From a virus, in IMG/VR virus record IMGVR_UViG_3300044712_000140, positions 1-22,295 of that record: a DNA stretch of 22,295 nt, one strand, 5' to 3'. Below are positions 1 to 8,584 of this stretch, piece by piece. Made by a program: the position numbers and the translations under genes. The notes below the pieces were generated by a model. That model did no database searches, was not told the DNA's origin, and was given only the letters and a program-made list of their open reading frames with translations. Every line of letters starts with the position of its first letter. Within the stretch, counting starts at the first letter, position 1.

Positions 1-2160
1 TGAAGAACCAATGTTTGATGGGTCAATGATTATGGCATCAGTTGTAGATGCAGCCCTTACAACGATACCAGCAGCATTCTGGAAGACATTAGCACCGGTT
101 AATATGTTACTGGCAGCCAGTGTAGGCACAGCAAGAAGTGATACAACCTGAGCAGTTGACAGTGCAATAGGTACAGCCGAAGAGCCATTATTATTACCGA
201 TTATGCTGTTGGCCGCTAGATTAGCCATCTTTGCTAATGTAATGGCACCATCACTAACAGTATTCACTACAACACTGCCGAGGCTAGTAACTTCGATTTC
301 TTTCACACCGAGCGGTATTGCAGACGTGAAAGTAATCACAGCACCTGCAAGACTGAACTGAGACCTGTGCTGACTTATGCCATCATATGTAACAATGCAG
401 GCATTTAGACTTGGAGGAGTCTGTGACAGCGTAAGTGTTGTTGTGACACCTGGTGTGAAATTAGTGCCAGTAACAAACCTATCAACTGCGAGATTAGGTG
501 CAGCAGGATTTGCCCATGTACCATCAGCGCGCAAGAAGTTAGTTGTGCCACCACCAGACGCTGGAACAACACCAGCTGTTGAGGTTGTGAAGACTGGAAG
601 TGTGGCAACTGGCACGGTGCCAGTAAGATTAGCAGCATTTGTACCAGTAGCAAAAACACCTAATCCGGAAACATCAGTTGATGCTATAGCTAAAAGCGTT
701 TTAACTTGAGTAGCAGTTAGTGCAATTGGTGTTGCAGCCGATCCAGTGTTATTGCCAATTATGCTATTAGCCGCAAGATTAGCCATCTTAGCCAGTGTAA
801 CAGCGCTATTAGCAATAGTCAGTGCCACAGATCCAGATGTACTAGTTACGTCTCCAGTATGTGCTGGCATTTGAGCAGCTGCCAATACACCAGTCATGGC
901 AGCAGTAGAGACAGATGCAGCCGGCAGTGTAATCGTACCAGCACTTACTGTCAGACCGGAAGAAAACGTCTGGAGCGCTGAGTAAGTCTGAGCTATGTTG
1001 ATGCCAGCAACAGTGTAAGTTGCATCTTGAAATGTTACGGCACGAGCAGCCGTTAGCGTAGCCGTCAGTGTAAGTGTATTGCCAGTGACAGAGCTAGCAA
1101 CATTAGGCAATGATGTAGCCGGTGCCCATGTACCATCAGCACGTAGGAAGTTACTGGTACCACCGCCAGAAGCAGGTACAATACCAGCAGCTGCCGTTCC
1201 AAATGTCGGCAGATTAGCAGCTGCAATTGTGCCAGTGATACTTATTGTAGGATTACCGGCAACACCGTCACCATTCGTAACACTAATATTTGTGCCAGCA
1301 GTAATCGTGCGACCAACAACAGTGCCAGCACCAGTGCGAGTGATCAGGCCATTGGTGGCCAGATTGTGCAGCGCAAGAGCTTGGCCACCAAGTGCCACTT
1401 GATTACCCGTAACAACGATACCTACACCAGCTGTTACCGCACCAGCACTTGAAAACTGCACAAACGTAATCGCTGTTGTACCAAGCGTGCCACCTGTGTT
1501 GCTTGTACAGACATATCCGATGTCTGCCTGTGTCGTGCCTTCACGAACAAATACAGCTGCACCAGGAACCTCAGCCCATACATTCATATCGCTACGACGT
1601 GACCAGCCACTAGCAGAGACGACGTAGATACCGTTTTCCTGCGGAAGGGTCTGGTTTCTTACTAAGCAATCATCATTAACACCAAGAGCCACACCGTCAA
1701 CAGTTTGTGTACCAGATAGGGTAATATTGGCAGTTGTTGCAGCGCGTACTGTACCCTTCCAGTTGACACCGGCTATAGCATTATCCACATACTGTTTTGT
1801 AGCTGCTCCGAGTGCTGTAATCGGGTCAGCGGACAAAACAACTGCGCCAGTGAACGTGGCCCCTGAAAGTTGTGCGTATCTTGAATCGCCTGTCGAACGA
1901 TCAATGATGTCTGAGCTAGCGGCAGCACCAATGTTCAACAGCCCAGCAGTTGTAGAACTTGTGTAGTAGGGTATCTTATTAGCCGCTGGAGTCAATGTAC
2001 TGATTGATGTAATGGCTACAGTCAATCCAATAGCTAATCGCAAATTAGCTAGAGTAATCTTGCTCGTGCCGGCTATGCCAGCTGAAACATCTACAACAGG
2101 AAATATGTCAGCAACATCAAGAGATGAAATCTCAGGAAGCTGCGAAATCTTTAAGCTCAT
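1..2160 (-). CDS. Tail fibre / receptor-binding protein, N-terminal part (runs off left edge)
   Basis: An open frame of 720 codons starts at ATG 2158-2160 and has no stop before position 1, so the C-terminus is missing. The N-terminus (MSLKISQLPEISSLDVADIFPV) resembles virion-attachment ends of phage fibres. Residues 86-112 hold a fibre-type motif (RSTGDSRYAQLSGATFTGAV), and 125-205 a domain common in phage fibres (YVDNAIAGVNWKG, then ATTANITLSGTQTVDGVA and VRNQTLPQENGIYV). Further on are two copies of G-[IV]-VPASGGGT-x-NFLRADGTWA (about 326-346 and 530-550) and two of LAKMANLAANSIIGNN (about 457-472 and 642-657). This low-complexity, Ala/Thr/Ser-rich repetitive make-up is typical of trimeric fibre shafts; the receptor-binding tip would lie off the left edge. 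The start overlaps the upstream stop as ATGA. Tail fibre is a family-level inference; the host receptor is unknown. Confidence 0.85.
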   Translation of the reverse strand, partial: MSLKISQLPEISSLDVADIFPVVDVSAGIAGTSKITLANLRLAIGLTVAITSISTLTPAANKIPYYTSSTTAGLLNIGAAASSDIIDRSTGDSRYAQLSGATFTGAVVLSADPITALGAATKQYVDNAIAGVNWKGTVRAATTANITLSGTQTVDGVALGVNDDCLVRNQTLPQENGIYVVSASGWSRRSDMNVWAEVPGAAVFVREGTTQADIGYVCTSNTGGTLGTTAITFVQFSSAGAVTAGVGIVVTGNQVALGGQALALHNLATNGLITRTGAGTVVGRTITAGTNISVTNGDGVAGNPTISITGTIAAANLPTFGTAAAGIVPASGGGTSNFLRADGTWAPATSLPNVASSVTGNTLTLTATLTAARAVTFQDATYTVAGINIAQTYSALQTFSSGLTVSAGTITLPAASVSTAAMTGVLAAAQMPAHTGDVTSTSGSVALTIANSAVTLAKMANLAANSIIGNNTGSAATPIALTATQVKTLLAIASTDVSGLGVFATGTNAANLTGTVPVATLPVFTTSTAGVVPASGGGTTNFLRADGTWANPAAPNLAVDRFVTGTNFTPGVTTTLTLSQTPPSLNACIVTYDGISQHRSQFSLAGAVITFTSAIPLGVKEIEVTSLGSVVVNTVSDGAITLAKMANLAANSIIGNNNGSSAVPIALSTAQVVSLLAVPTLAASNILTGANVFQNAAGIVVRAASTTDAIIIDPSNIGSS

Positions 2161-2522
2161 TGTGGTGTTCCTTTGAGTTCAAGAGTTGCTGCCCATTGGC
2201 AGTTCCTGAGTCTGGTGAATTGAATCGGGTCTGTTACTAATCTTACTTTCCAAACATCTCCAATATAATCAGTGTACTTCAAGTCTTGGTTCGGCAGCAC
2301 ACTAAAGAAGTTTCTAATAGCTGTGATGTGTGCATCACGCAGATTATTAAATTGGAGTATAAGCTTTTCATTGACTAGCGGTCGACTATAAATATATGGC
2401 TTACCAGTCATTGTATAGTTAGTCTTAACTTTTATTTCCATCTGATCAGCATCACCTTGCCTAGGATTAGGCAAGGTAAGTGTTGTAGTTGGGCTTGCAA
2501 ATGGATGCTCTAAAGTAATCAT
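2157..2522 (-). CDS. Small tail protein, unknown role
   Basis: A 121-residue protein between the tape measure cluster and the fibre. It overlaps both neighbours by ATGA (2519-2522 upstream, 2157-2160 downstream), so it is probably translationally coupled. It has no membrane segment or signal peptide. The C-terminal part (GDVWKVRLVTDPIQFTRL, then CQWAATLELKG) alternates like beta-strands, as in small baseplate, distal-tail or hub proteins encoded after the tape measure. Its tail-tip role is inferred only from position and this beta character; I do not recognise the family. The 147-residue neighbour has a similar layout (a short beta-rich protein ending in a strand that describes itself as a polypeptide-binding edge), so the two may act together at the tail tip. 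Confidence 0.65.
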   Translation of the reverse strand: MITLEHPFASPTTTLTLPNPRQGDADQMEIKVKTNYTMTGKPYIYSRPLVNEKLILQFNNLRDAHITAIRNFFSVLPNQDLKYTDYIGDVWKVRLVTDPIQFTRLRNCQWAATLELKGTPQ

Positions 2523-2962
2523 ATTGCAACCTCAAGAAGCAGTTCCTGATCATCCTCGGTAAGCAAGATTTGTAGGTCTTCTGCAAGAATGTAGTCAAGC
2601 TGATCAGGAAGACATAGAATATCAAATTCCATGTCGTAGCTGCAATTATCGTTAACACAGACTATCTCAATGTTATCACTGAACAGCGTACCACGATAGA
2701 TTCTTGAATCATCGTCCGTAATTGTAGCAAGCTGACCTAGATTATTACGTATAAGTGCCTTAAAGGCTGACACTTGTGTTTTACGCAACGACCGAAGTGT
2801 GTAGTGTCTTATTTCATTACGCGGCGCAATAATCGCTTGACTAATCTTACCGCCGCGTGACTCAGCAACATTTGTGCTGAATAACACAGTGTCAGTATTA
2901 CCCATCTGAACGCGGGGCAGAGTAATACTCTGCCCCGATCCGTAGTCAATTATTAGACTCAT
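2519..2962 (-). CDS. Small tail protein directly after the tape measure, unknown role
   Basis: A 147-residue protein starting at ATG 2960-2962, overlapping the tape measure stop by ATGA (2959-2962) and overlapping the next gene by ATGA (2519-2522). The first half is polar and beta-prone (IDYGSGQSITLPRVQMGNTD, then LRSLRKTQVSAFKALIRNN). The middle (RIYRGTLFSDNIEIVC, then CSYDMEFDILCLP) resembles the strand pattern of small distal-tail proteins. The tail is acidic and leucine-rich (DLQILLTEDDQELLLEVAI). There are no transmembrane segments or catalytic motifs. In siphoviruses the slot after the tape measure usually holds distal-tail or tail-tip proteins, which is the basis of the call. Specific function unknown. 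Confidence 0.65.
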   Translation of the reverse strand: MSLIIDYGSGQSITLPRVQMGNTDTVLFSTNVAESRGGKISQAIIAPRNEIRHYTLRSLRKTQVSAFKALIRNNLGQLATITDDDSRIYRGTLFSDNIEIVCVNDNCSYDMEFDILCLPDQLDYILAEDLQILLTEDDQELLLEVAI

Positions 2963-5900
2963 TTAAGTCTCACAGTGCCACGTTTGATTTCTTTACGTAA
3001 GGCCTGACCCAAAGCACGTACATCAGTACCAGAAGCTGCATTGATGTGGATATCTCCAACAGTGGTGTTGCTAGTGCTACCACCAGTATTGAATTTAATC
3101 ATTCCAGTGTTCATGCTGTTCAGCTGACTGGCAAATGAACGGCTAGCACGTGCATTCATCACATACTCACCCCTTGCCAGAAGCGCAGGAATTGTATCCG
3201 ATCCATGAATCATGCCGCCAGCTGCCTTAGTCAATGGATTAGGAGCAACTGCTTGGCCTTGTGTAGCATTGAACAACATGTTAGCCTGCGCAGCAGTAGC
3301 ACTAATCTGATTCTGCAATTGCGCTATCTTGTTGATTAGTGAATCTATTGCAGCAGAACCACTTGTTTCGGCAGCATTCATTGCACCAGCAAGAGATTGA
3401 CTCGTGTTGAGATTACTAATCTGGTCTGCAACAGCTATAAGTGAATTTTGCAATCCGGTTATTGTGTCACCGATCGGTGTACCTTTATCTGCACTTATTC
3501 CAAGATTACTGGCATTGTCAAACATACGTGACATTGCGATTTGCAAATCACTCTTAAGTTTTGTCAAAGCTGTAATGTCATTCGGCACATTAGCAAGACG
3601 AGCCTTAAGATCTTGTAAGTTAACACCTTCATCTGCTCCGGCACCACCAAAACGTGTACCTATTGTAGCACCAAACCCAGCTATGCGACTACGACCTTCA
3701 ACGATAGCTTGACCAGATTTCTGCTGCTTAGCTTTCAGTTCATCAATGTTCTTACCGACATTGTTAGCCTGCTCGCTAATATCTTTGGCAAGCTGATCAG
3801 CAGCAGCTTTCTGTGCAAAAGCTGTAACCTCCAGAGCCAGTGTAGTACGTCGATTGATTAGGTCACGGTTCAATGTGAGCAGATACTCGTTGCTGACACC
3901 AGCAGCCTGTGCAGCAGCATCTCTAGCTGCTCCAATACGGTCGTATTCTTTGAGAACATCTTCCGGATTGACGCCTCTATCACCAAAGAGCTTGCTACCC
4001 TTGTCAAAGATAGGATTACCAGCTTGCACGCGGTTAATGTCTGCAAGTTGCTTGTCCAGTTCCTTGACCTGCAAGAATGCAGCTTTCTTCTTGGCAAGTT
4101 CTTCTTCTTCAGCGGCTTTACGCTGTGTTGTCAGATCTATGATCTGCTGTTCAAGACTGATTTGCTTAAGCTGCTCAGCATTGGTCAACTTCAAAATATC
4201 AAGATGCGGATTATCAGATTGTAACTTGTTGAGTTCAGCTTGCTTACTGATTAGCGCATCATATGCATCGGCACTTGTAGCCTCTGCATCGGCATACACC
4301 ATCGCACCACCGGTTCGAGTGGTAGCCTTCTTGGAACGCAGAGCAACCTGCTCACGGAATTTGGCGAGAGCACCTTTACGATCAAGTGCATCAATCTTAC
4401 CTTCGATGTTCTCGGCTTTCAATTCCTTGATTCGCTTGTCCATCTCCTTTTGCAGCTTGATGGCTTCTTTCATCAGGTCTACGGACTCTTTAATCTGTGA
4501 CCGTGCAAGCTCCGTATCACCGACTGCGGCGGCTCCGCTGGCAAGATTAGCAACACGGTTGGATTCACCAATCAGTGCTTTAATCTTCTGACCGTCGGTC
4601 TTACCCTCAAGACCACTATTAAATTTATCGGTATTGAAGCTACGCTGCAAGTTCAGTATGTTTTTCTGAGCTTTTTGAATCTCAGTATTATAGCCTTCAA
4701 TCGTTGACTTACTCTTCGTAATACCTTCACTGATGCTTGATTCAAGTGCCTGATTAGCTAGTGACAGCTTATCGGCAAAGTCAGTATACAGCGACTGCAT
4801 TTGCTTGAGCGTTTCGCCACTTGTAGCAGTAAGGTTTGCGGCATTACCTTCAAGTGCTTTATATATTGTATTCTGCTTATCCTTAATCTTTTCTGCATAA
4901 GCAGTGACAGCTTGATTGAACTTGTTGAGATTGTCAGCTTGAGCATTTTGCATATCCTCAAAAGCTGAATGATAGATCTGCGCAGCAGTCTTAGTATTGT
5001 ATGCCATGTCAATGAAGGCTGCACCAACTGCTGCTGCACCGGCTGCAAGCAGTATATATGGATTAGCCAACATTACAGCATTAAGACCCAACATCACAGT
5101 ACGAAGATTGGCAGCTATTTGAATCAGCTTAGTGAATCCATAGATAACACCACCAATAGCTGCGCCACCTGCAAGTGATGCCATCAATTCAACAAGACTT
5201 TTTATTACATTAGCAAGACCATTATTATTATCACCAAACAAAGACAGCATTTTAACTGCAACTTCGTTAGCAGATTGTCCAATCTCAAGAAACACGTTCT
5301 TTGCACGGTTCAGTTCAATGGAGAGCTTCTGGCCAGTGACTTGTATTGAAGACTGAATAGCTGCATCGTACTGTGCCTGAGCAGCAGGAATCTTCTCTAA
5401 GTCTGCTGTGTAGTCCTTAGTTGAGTCACCTAACAAGCCAATCGCGCCACGGAAACCACGAATGTCGTTGATTTCTTTGCCAAGCTGTTTGAGTCCACCT
5501 GTTCGCAACTCTTCATCAAGCAGTGCCATTGCACCTTTGAATCCGAGAGCAGAGATTGCAGCTTGTCCAGTAGCAAAGCCGTTCTTTTCAAGTAACTTTT
5601 GTAATTCCTCAGTCGGCTTAATGAATTTATTGAATAGGTTAAGAAGCTGTGTCTGAGCATCGGAGGCGGTGTTACCATTACGTGTCAGGACTGTTAATCC
5701 AGCCGCCAACTCATCAAACGACACACCAAGAACCTTAGCAGGTACGGCAGTGCGACCAAAGGTATCAGCTAAGTCTGACGCTCTGATACGACCAAGGTCG
5801 ATCACCTTGAAGAACTTGGCAGCTAGTGTGCTTGCGTCACCTGCTGATAATTTGAAACTGTTGATGGCAGACGAGAACAGATTGTTAGCTTGTTCAGCAG

Positions 5901-6894
5901 TACTACCAGTAACAAGCGCAAACTGCTGTGTTACACGAGTATAAGACTCAATATCACCTACAGTTGTGCCAATCTGATTAGACAATGCACTGTAATAGGC
6001 TTCAGCTGTGTCTTTGGCATCAGTGCCAAACTGATTACTAAGATTTTTAACACTGTCAGACCATTCCTTGAAGCCTTGGCCAGATCCTTGAGCTAGTGTC
6101 AGAATACGTCCAACAACCTTCTCATATTCAATGGCGTCAGCTTGACCTTGTTTGAAGGCGTTGTTGATATCAGAGATTACGTTGGATAGTATGCGAGCTT
6201 CAAAGAATCGTATGATTGATTTCCACGACAGCAGGTAGCCCTGTGCAGCATTTGTACCGTTAACAACCTGTTGATTCAGTGCAGCTTGTGCCTGCGCGGC
6301 CTGTTGTGCGGCCGCAGCTGCCGCTGCGTTAGCCTGCGCAGTAGCTTGAGCACCCAATCCACCCTGTGCCTTGTTAACAGATACTAGCTTACCTTGCAGA
6401 CCTTGCAAGACAGGATTCTTATACGCTCCAGGATTTCCGCTGTCAAGGTTACGCTTAACAAGTGCAATCTTATCAGCCGCAATTTCATTCGCACGAACGT
6501 ACTCGTTGAGAGATGCAATAGCATTTTTGTAGTTCAACTTCTCTTGCAGATTTGCAGTATTATATAGTGCCTTATTGACACCCTTCTCAATACTATCTGT
6601 AAGATTATTTGCAATAGTGGCAAACTGCTTAGCCTTTTCAACGCTATTTGACATCGAAGCATTGGTAAGACGGAATCCATTAGCAACAGCCTTGAGACTG
6701 ACACTAAGATCCTCTCCATTCTTAGCAATACCTTTGAAGGTCTGACCGACAAGGACACCCTTCTTATTGTAACTCTGTGTAGTAGCTTCTACTTCACTAA
6801 AGATTTTATTGATGCCACCTAGGGCATTAGTGACTTTTTCAGCGGGTTGCAAAAATGCACCTGCATCCATCATCAACTTGTATACTTCATTCAT
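2959..6894 (-). CDS. Tail tape measure protein (TP901-like)
   Basis: A 1311-residue protein that sets tail length and occupies the tail lumen. The start at ATG 6892-6894 (MNEVYKLMMDAG) is preferred over an in-frame ATG 27 bases upstream because it has a strong ribosome site (GGAAGGTGG, about 9 bases upstream) and forms an ATGA overlap with the preceding gene. Layout: charged N-terminal region; Ala/Gln-rich linker (about 175-210); a tape-measure core (about 235-570) with LSNQFGTDAKDTAEAYYSAL, SAINSFKLSAGDAS and FGRTAVPAKVLGVSFDELAA; a hydrophobic stretch (about 570-640, with LAGGAAIGGVIYGF and LLAAGAAAVGAAF); a long helical, coiled-coil-like middle; and a C-terminus with AAGGMIHGSDTIPALLARGE, a motif common at tape-measure ends. 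With the tube gene about 2.6 kb long and no sheath gene, a non-contractile tail is likely. Confidence 0.93.
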   Translation of the reverse strand: MNEVYKLMMDAGAFLQPAEKVTNALGGINKIFSEVEATTQSYNKKGVLVGQTFKGIAKNGEDLSVSLKAVANGFRLTNASMSNSVEKAKQFATIANNLTDSIEKGVNKALYNTANLQEKLNYKNAIASLNEYVRANEIAADKIALVKRNLDSGNPGAYKNPVLQGLQGKLVSVNKAQGGLGAQATAQANAAAAAAAQQAAQAQAALNQQVVNGTNAAQGYLLSWKSIIRFFEARILSNVISDINNAFKQGQADAIEYEKVVGRILTLAQGSGQGFKEWSDSVKNLSNQFGTDAKDTAEAYYSALSNQIGTTVGDIESYTRVTQQFALVTGSTAEQANNLFSSAINSFKLSAGDASTLAAKFFKVIDLGRIRASDLADTFGRTAVPAKVLGVSFDELAAGLTVLTRNGNTASDAQTQLLNLFNKFIKPTEELQKLLEKNGFATGQAAISALGFKGAMALLDEELRTGGLKQLGKEINDIRGFRGAIGLLGDSTKDYTADLEKIPAAQAQYDAAIQSSIQVTGQKLSIELNRAKNVFLEIGQSANEVAVKMLSLFGDNNNGLANVIKSLVELMASLAGGAAIGGVIYGFTKLIQIAANLRTVMLGLNAVMLANPYILLAAGAAAVGAAFIDMAYNTKTAAQIYHSAFEDMQNAQADNLNKFNQAVTAYAEKIKDKQNTIYKALEGNAANLTATSGETLKQMQSLYTDFADKLSLANQALESSISEGITKSKSTIEGYNTEIQKAQKNILNLQRSFNTDKFNSGLEGKTDGQKIKALIGESNRVANLASGAAAVGDTELARSQIKESVDLMKEAIKLQKEMDKRIKELKAENIEGKIDALDRKGALAKFREQVALRSKKATTRTGGAMVYADAEATSADAYDALISKQAELNKLQSDNPHLDILKLTNAEQLKQISLEQQIIDLTTQRKAAEEEELAKKKAAFLQVKELDKQLADINRVQAGNPIFDKGSKLFGDRGVNPEDVLKEYDRIGAARDAAAQAAGVSNEYLLTLNRDLINRRTTLALEVTAFAQKAAADQLAKDISEQANNVGKNIDELKAKQQKSGQAIVEGRSRIAGFGATIGTRFGGAGADEGVNLQDLKARLANVPNDITALTKLKSDLQIAMSRMFDNASNLGISADKGTPIGDTITGLQNSLIAVADQISNLNTSQSLAGAMNAAETSGSAAIDSLINKIAQLQNQISATAAQANMLFNATQGQAVAPNPLTKAAGGMIHGSDTIPALLARGEYVMNARASRSFASQLNSMNTGMIKFNTGGSTSNTTVGDIHINAASGTDVRALGQALRKEIKRGTVRLK

Positions 6895-7448
6895 CTTATG
6901 CCACCTTCCGGCAGTATCCACTCAGCGAGCTTAGGCACGTAGAGTGAAGCATTGTTGCGTATGTAATCGTCAAACGCGGCTGTAGCCTTTTCAAGAGATT
7001 CCCAGCCAGCAGAATTAGTGCCATTGCTGAATGATTCATTGTACCAGTATTGATATACTTTGATGTTGAACTCAAAGTAAAACACTGGACGTTGCTGGCT
7101 ACCATAATTTAACTTGTAAGCTCGTTCTCCTAATTTTATACCATGTTCAACATCACGCACACCGTTTGGATCCCATGTGCCATTTATATCAAAAGCACCT
7201 TTTTTAGAAGCATGCTTAGGGTGTATTGAAGCACGTACAACTGTCAACATCCTGACAGCTCTAGCAAGTGGAATCAATGATGCTCTTGACATCCCAGTGT
7301 CCACTTTTACCAGATCATTTTTGACTATCTCATCTAGGAATGCTTTTGTCGCATCATTCCAGAGTCTAGTCATATTCTCATGTAGACGTTTGGAGAAAAC
7401 GTCTACACGAGGTTTGAGACCTTTTACTTTCCTAAAAGTTACATTCAT
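6891..7448 (-). CDS. HK97-gp10-like head-tail or tail-completion protein
   Basis: A 185-residue soluble protein between the chaperone pair and the tape measure. The N-terminus (VDVFSKRLHENMTRLWNDAT) followed by KVDTGMSRASL resembles the amphipathic helix plus TG-x-x-R-x-S motif of HK97-gp10-type tail-completion proteins, though such genes normally lie nearer the head-tail cluster. Later segments are rich in aromatics (YGSQQRPVFYFEFNIKVYQY). The start ATG 7446-7448 has GGAG about 9 bases upstream, and overlaps by ATGA the stop of the frameshifted chaperone extension (TGA 7445-7447); its own stop overlaps the tape measure start by ATGA. The family assignment rests on a short motif and could be wrong. 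Confidence 0.6.
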   Translation of the reverse strand: MNVTFRKVKGLKPRVDVFSKRLHENMTRLWNDATKAFLDEIVKNDLVKVDTGMSRASLIPLARAVRMLTVVRASIHPKHASKKGAFDINGTWDPNGVRDVEHGIKLGERAYKLNYGSQQRPVFYFEFNIKVYQYWYNESFSNGTNSAGWESLEKATAAFDDYIRNNASLYVPKLAEWILPEGGIR

Positions 7449-8121
7449 ATCTTCGCTCCGAGAACACGGTAGAGGTTCATTTGTTGTTGAGCTTCTTCAT
7501 ACTCTCGAAGCTGACTGTATGCTAACAATTCAGCTTTTGTATACACATCATTGTCATCCCAATTTAGCTCAACATCTGGCGGTCTTAGATGTAGTCTCTC
7601 ACACGCTCGCCATATTGCATAATATGGCGAGCGGTAGTCTGGGATTATTGCTTGCTTTGACGAGCCGCCTGACCAGCTAAAAAAGATTCAGTAGCCTTGT
7701 CAATTTTAGCCTGATCCAAGCCATTAGCTGTAATGCAGATGTTGATAATTCGATTGATTTCAATCTGCGAAAGATTAGTCTCTTCAAGCTCCTTACCGTA
7801 GTTGCCCCACGTGGACGGGTCATTCATCTTAACTGTTTCCCACTCGAGACCTTCAGTAGCCTCAAGTGCTTTGAGAATCATCCAGTTAGAACGATTCATC
7901 GCCCAAGTCTCAATAGCTTTCTTGAACTCAGGATCTTCAACATCCTGTGACTGTGTGCCATCCGGCCGCATAATGGTGGCTGGGATGGGGCGCGGGCAAA
8001 GGGCGTCAAAGTCGGCATATGACCTGACAGCCTTAGCCTGGAAAACGATATCCCTGTCAACACGTGGAATAACGATAGTCTCGACTACGGGTGCGTCGAG
8101 CTTTTTGCCTTTGATCTTCAT
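7445..8121 (-). CDS. Tail assembly chaperone, -1 frameshift product (gpGT-like)
   Basis: Predicted 225-residue product: 148 codons of the upstream chaperone frame, a -1 slip at TTTTTTA (7678-7684), then 77 codons in the -1 frame (SWSGGSSKQAIIPDYRSP, ending YRVLGAKI) to TGA at 7445-7447. The extension fills the otherwise empty 196-bp gap and ends with an ATGA overlap onto the next gene, as expected for a translated frame. Programmed frameshifting between two ORFs just before the tape measure is conserved in long-tailed phages (lambda G/GT is the best-studied case); the short and long products act as chaperones for the tape measure and tube. The extension has features expected of gpT, such as aromatic and charged residues. 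Not shown here: that slippage occurs, or at what rate. Confidence 0.78.
7604..7633 (-). other. Perfect 13-bp hairpin inside the frameshift extension
   Basis: Arms CGCTCGCCATATT (7604-7616) and AATATGGCGAGCG (7621-7633) are perfect complements with a 4-base loop (7617-7620). The hairpin begins about 44 bases after the slippery site and 11 bases after the 0-frame stop. That is farther than the usual 5-9 base spacing for a frameshift stimulator. No U-tract follows, so it is not an intrinsic terminator. Confidence 0.7.
7645..8121 (-). CDS. Tail assembly chaperone, short form (gpG-like)
   Basis: A 158-residue, acidic-to-neutral soluble protein between the tail tube cluster and the tape measure, in the position of lambda gpG. 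It carries RSNWMILKALEATEGLEWET and NNLSQIEINRI-like helical segments, with no membrane segment. The 0-frame stop is TAA at 7645-7647, only 10 codons after the TTTTTTA site, so ribosomes that do not slip make this shorter form. The start ATG 8119-8121 has a weak ribosome site (GAAAG); a 14-bp perfect hairpin (8139-8170) lies just upstream. Chaperone identity is inferred from position, length and the frameshift architecture. Short and long forms are expected to act in a fixed ratio on the tape measure protein. Confidence 0.8.
   Translation of the reverse strand: MKIKGKKLDAPVVETIVIPRVDRDIVFQAKAVRSYADFDALCPRPIPATIMRPDGTQSQDVEDPEFKKAIETWAMNRSNWMILKALEATEGLEWETVKMNDPSTWGNYGKELEETNLSQIEINRIINICITANGLDQAKIDKATESFLAGQAARQSKQ
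7678..7684 (-). promoter_or_regulatory. Slippery heptamer TTTTTTA for -1 programmed frameshifting
   Basis: On the minus strand the chaperone codons TCT-TTT-TTA form T TTT TTA, matching the canonical X XXY YYZ pattern (the same heptamer as in HIV-1 gag-pol). The reading frame is correct: TTT is at 7681-7683 and TTA at 7678-7680. A slip here enters a 77-codon -1 frame. Confidence 0.75.
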
Positions 8122-8138
8122 GATATACTTTCGGAATG

Positions 8139-8170
8139 AAACTGGCCACTACCTACGTAGTGGCCAGTTT
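8139..8170 (-). other. Intergenic hairpin, 14-bp perfect stem
   Basis: Arms 8139-8152 and 8157-8170 (core ACTGGCCACTAC with GTAGTGGCCAGT) flank a 4-base loop. It sits between the 134-residue gene, which ends TAATCAACC, and the chaperone gene. There is no U-tract on the transcript, so a processing, stability or translation-separating role is more likely than termination. Confidence 0.7.
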
Positions 8171-8177
8171 GGGTTGA

Positions 8178-8582
8178 TTAGTCGTTACGCAGCTGTCCGG
8201 TCGAACGACCGTAAGTGATGATGTCAGCATCTGTATAGTTAGCGGGCAGATCACTAACCTTGATTACAAGATCAGTATCTTTTGTCTGAGCCGCATAGTT
8301 CCACTGAGCAACCTGAGTAGCCCAGTAAGAGCGTTCGGCATTGGGATCATCGTTAACGAACGTCTTAATGACTTCCTGACCAGCACGTTGACCGGGACAC
8401 GGATAGATCCGATTGATTTCGAGATAGTGAGCAATCACTTCCTCGTCACTCGGAGCCTCATCCTGGTACCAACGCTCGCCACCAGTGCTGGCATTATCAC
8501 ACGTGACTTGCCACTCTTCGTGAACTGTGACGCGAACGTCTTCTGTAACTTCAGTCTGTGTAATTGTAGCTGTCGTGCTCAT
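8178..8582 (-). CDS. Conserved-looking phage protein of unknown function (134 aa)
   Basis: A 134-residue acidic protein starting at ATG 8580-8582, 2 bases after the stop of the 871-residue gene; AAGGAA lies about 8 bases upstream of the start. The N-terminus is Thr-rich (MSTTATITQTEVTEDVRVTV), followed by EEWQVTCDNASTGGERWYQD and DEEVIAHYLEINRIYPCPG. It has no membrane segment or recognisable motif. Lying after a large structural gene and before the chaperones, it may be a small virion or tail-assembly accessory protein. It ends with TAATCAAC followed by a strong hairpin. I do not recognise the family. Confidence 0.72.
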   Translation of the reverse strand: MSTTATITQTEVTEDVRVTVHEEWQVTCDNASTGGERWYQDEAPSDEEVIAHYLEINRIYPCPGQRAGQEVIKTFVNDDPNAERSYWATQVAQWNYAAQTKDTDLVIKVSDLPANYTDADIITYGRSTGQLRND

Positions 8583-8584
8583 GG

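Noticed and set aside
3854-4591. 245-codon plus-strand ORF inside the tape measure gene
   Set aside because: Ser/Leu/Ala-rich antisense shadow of a Lys/Ala-rich coding strand, without regulatory signals.
6895-6921. Upstream start for the tape measure
   Set aside because: No ribosome site; ATG 6892-6894 has GGAAGGTGG and an ATGA overlap.
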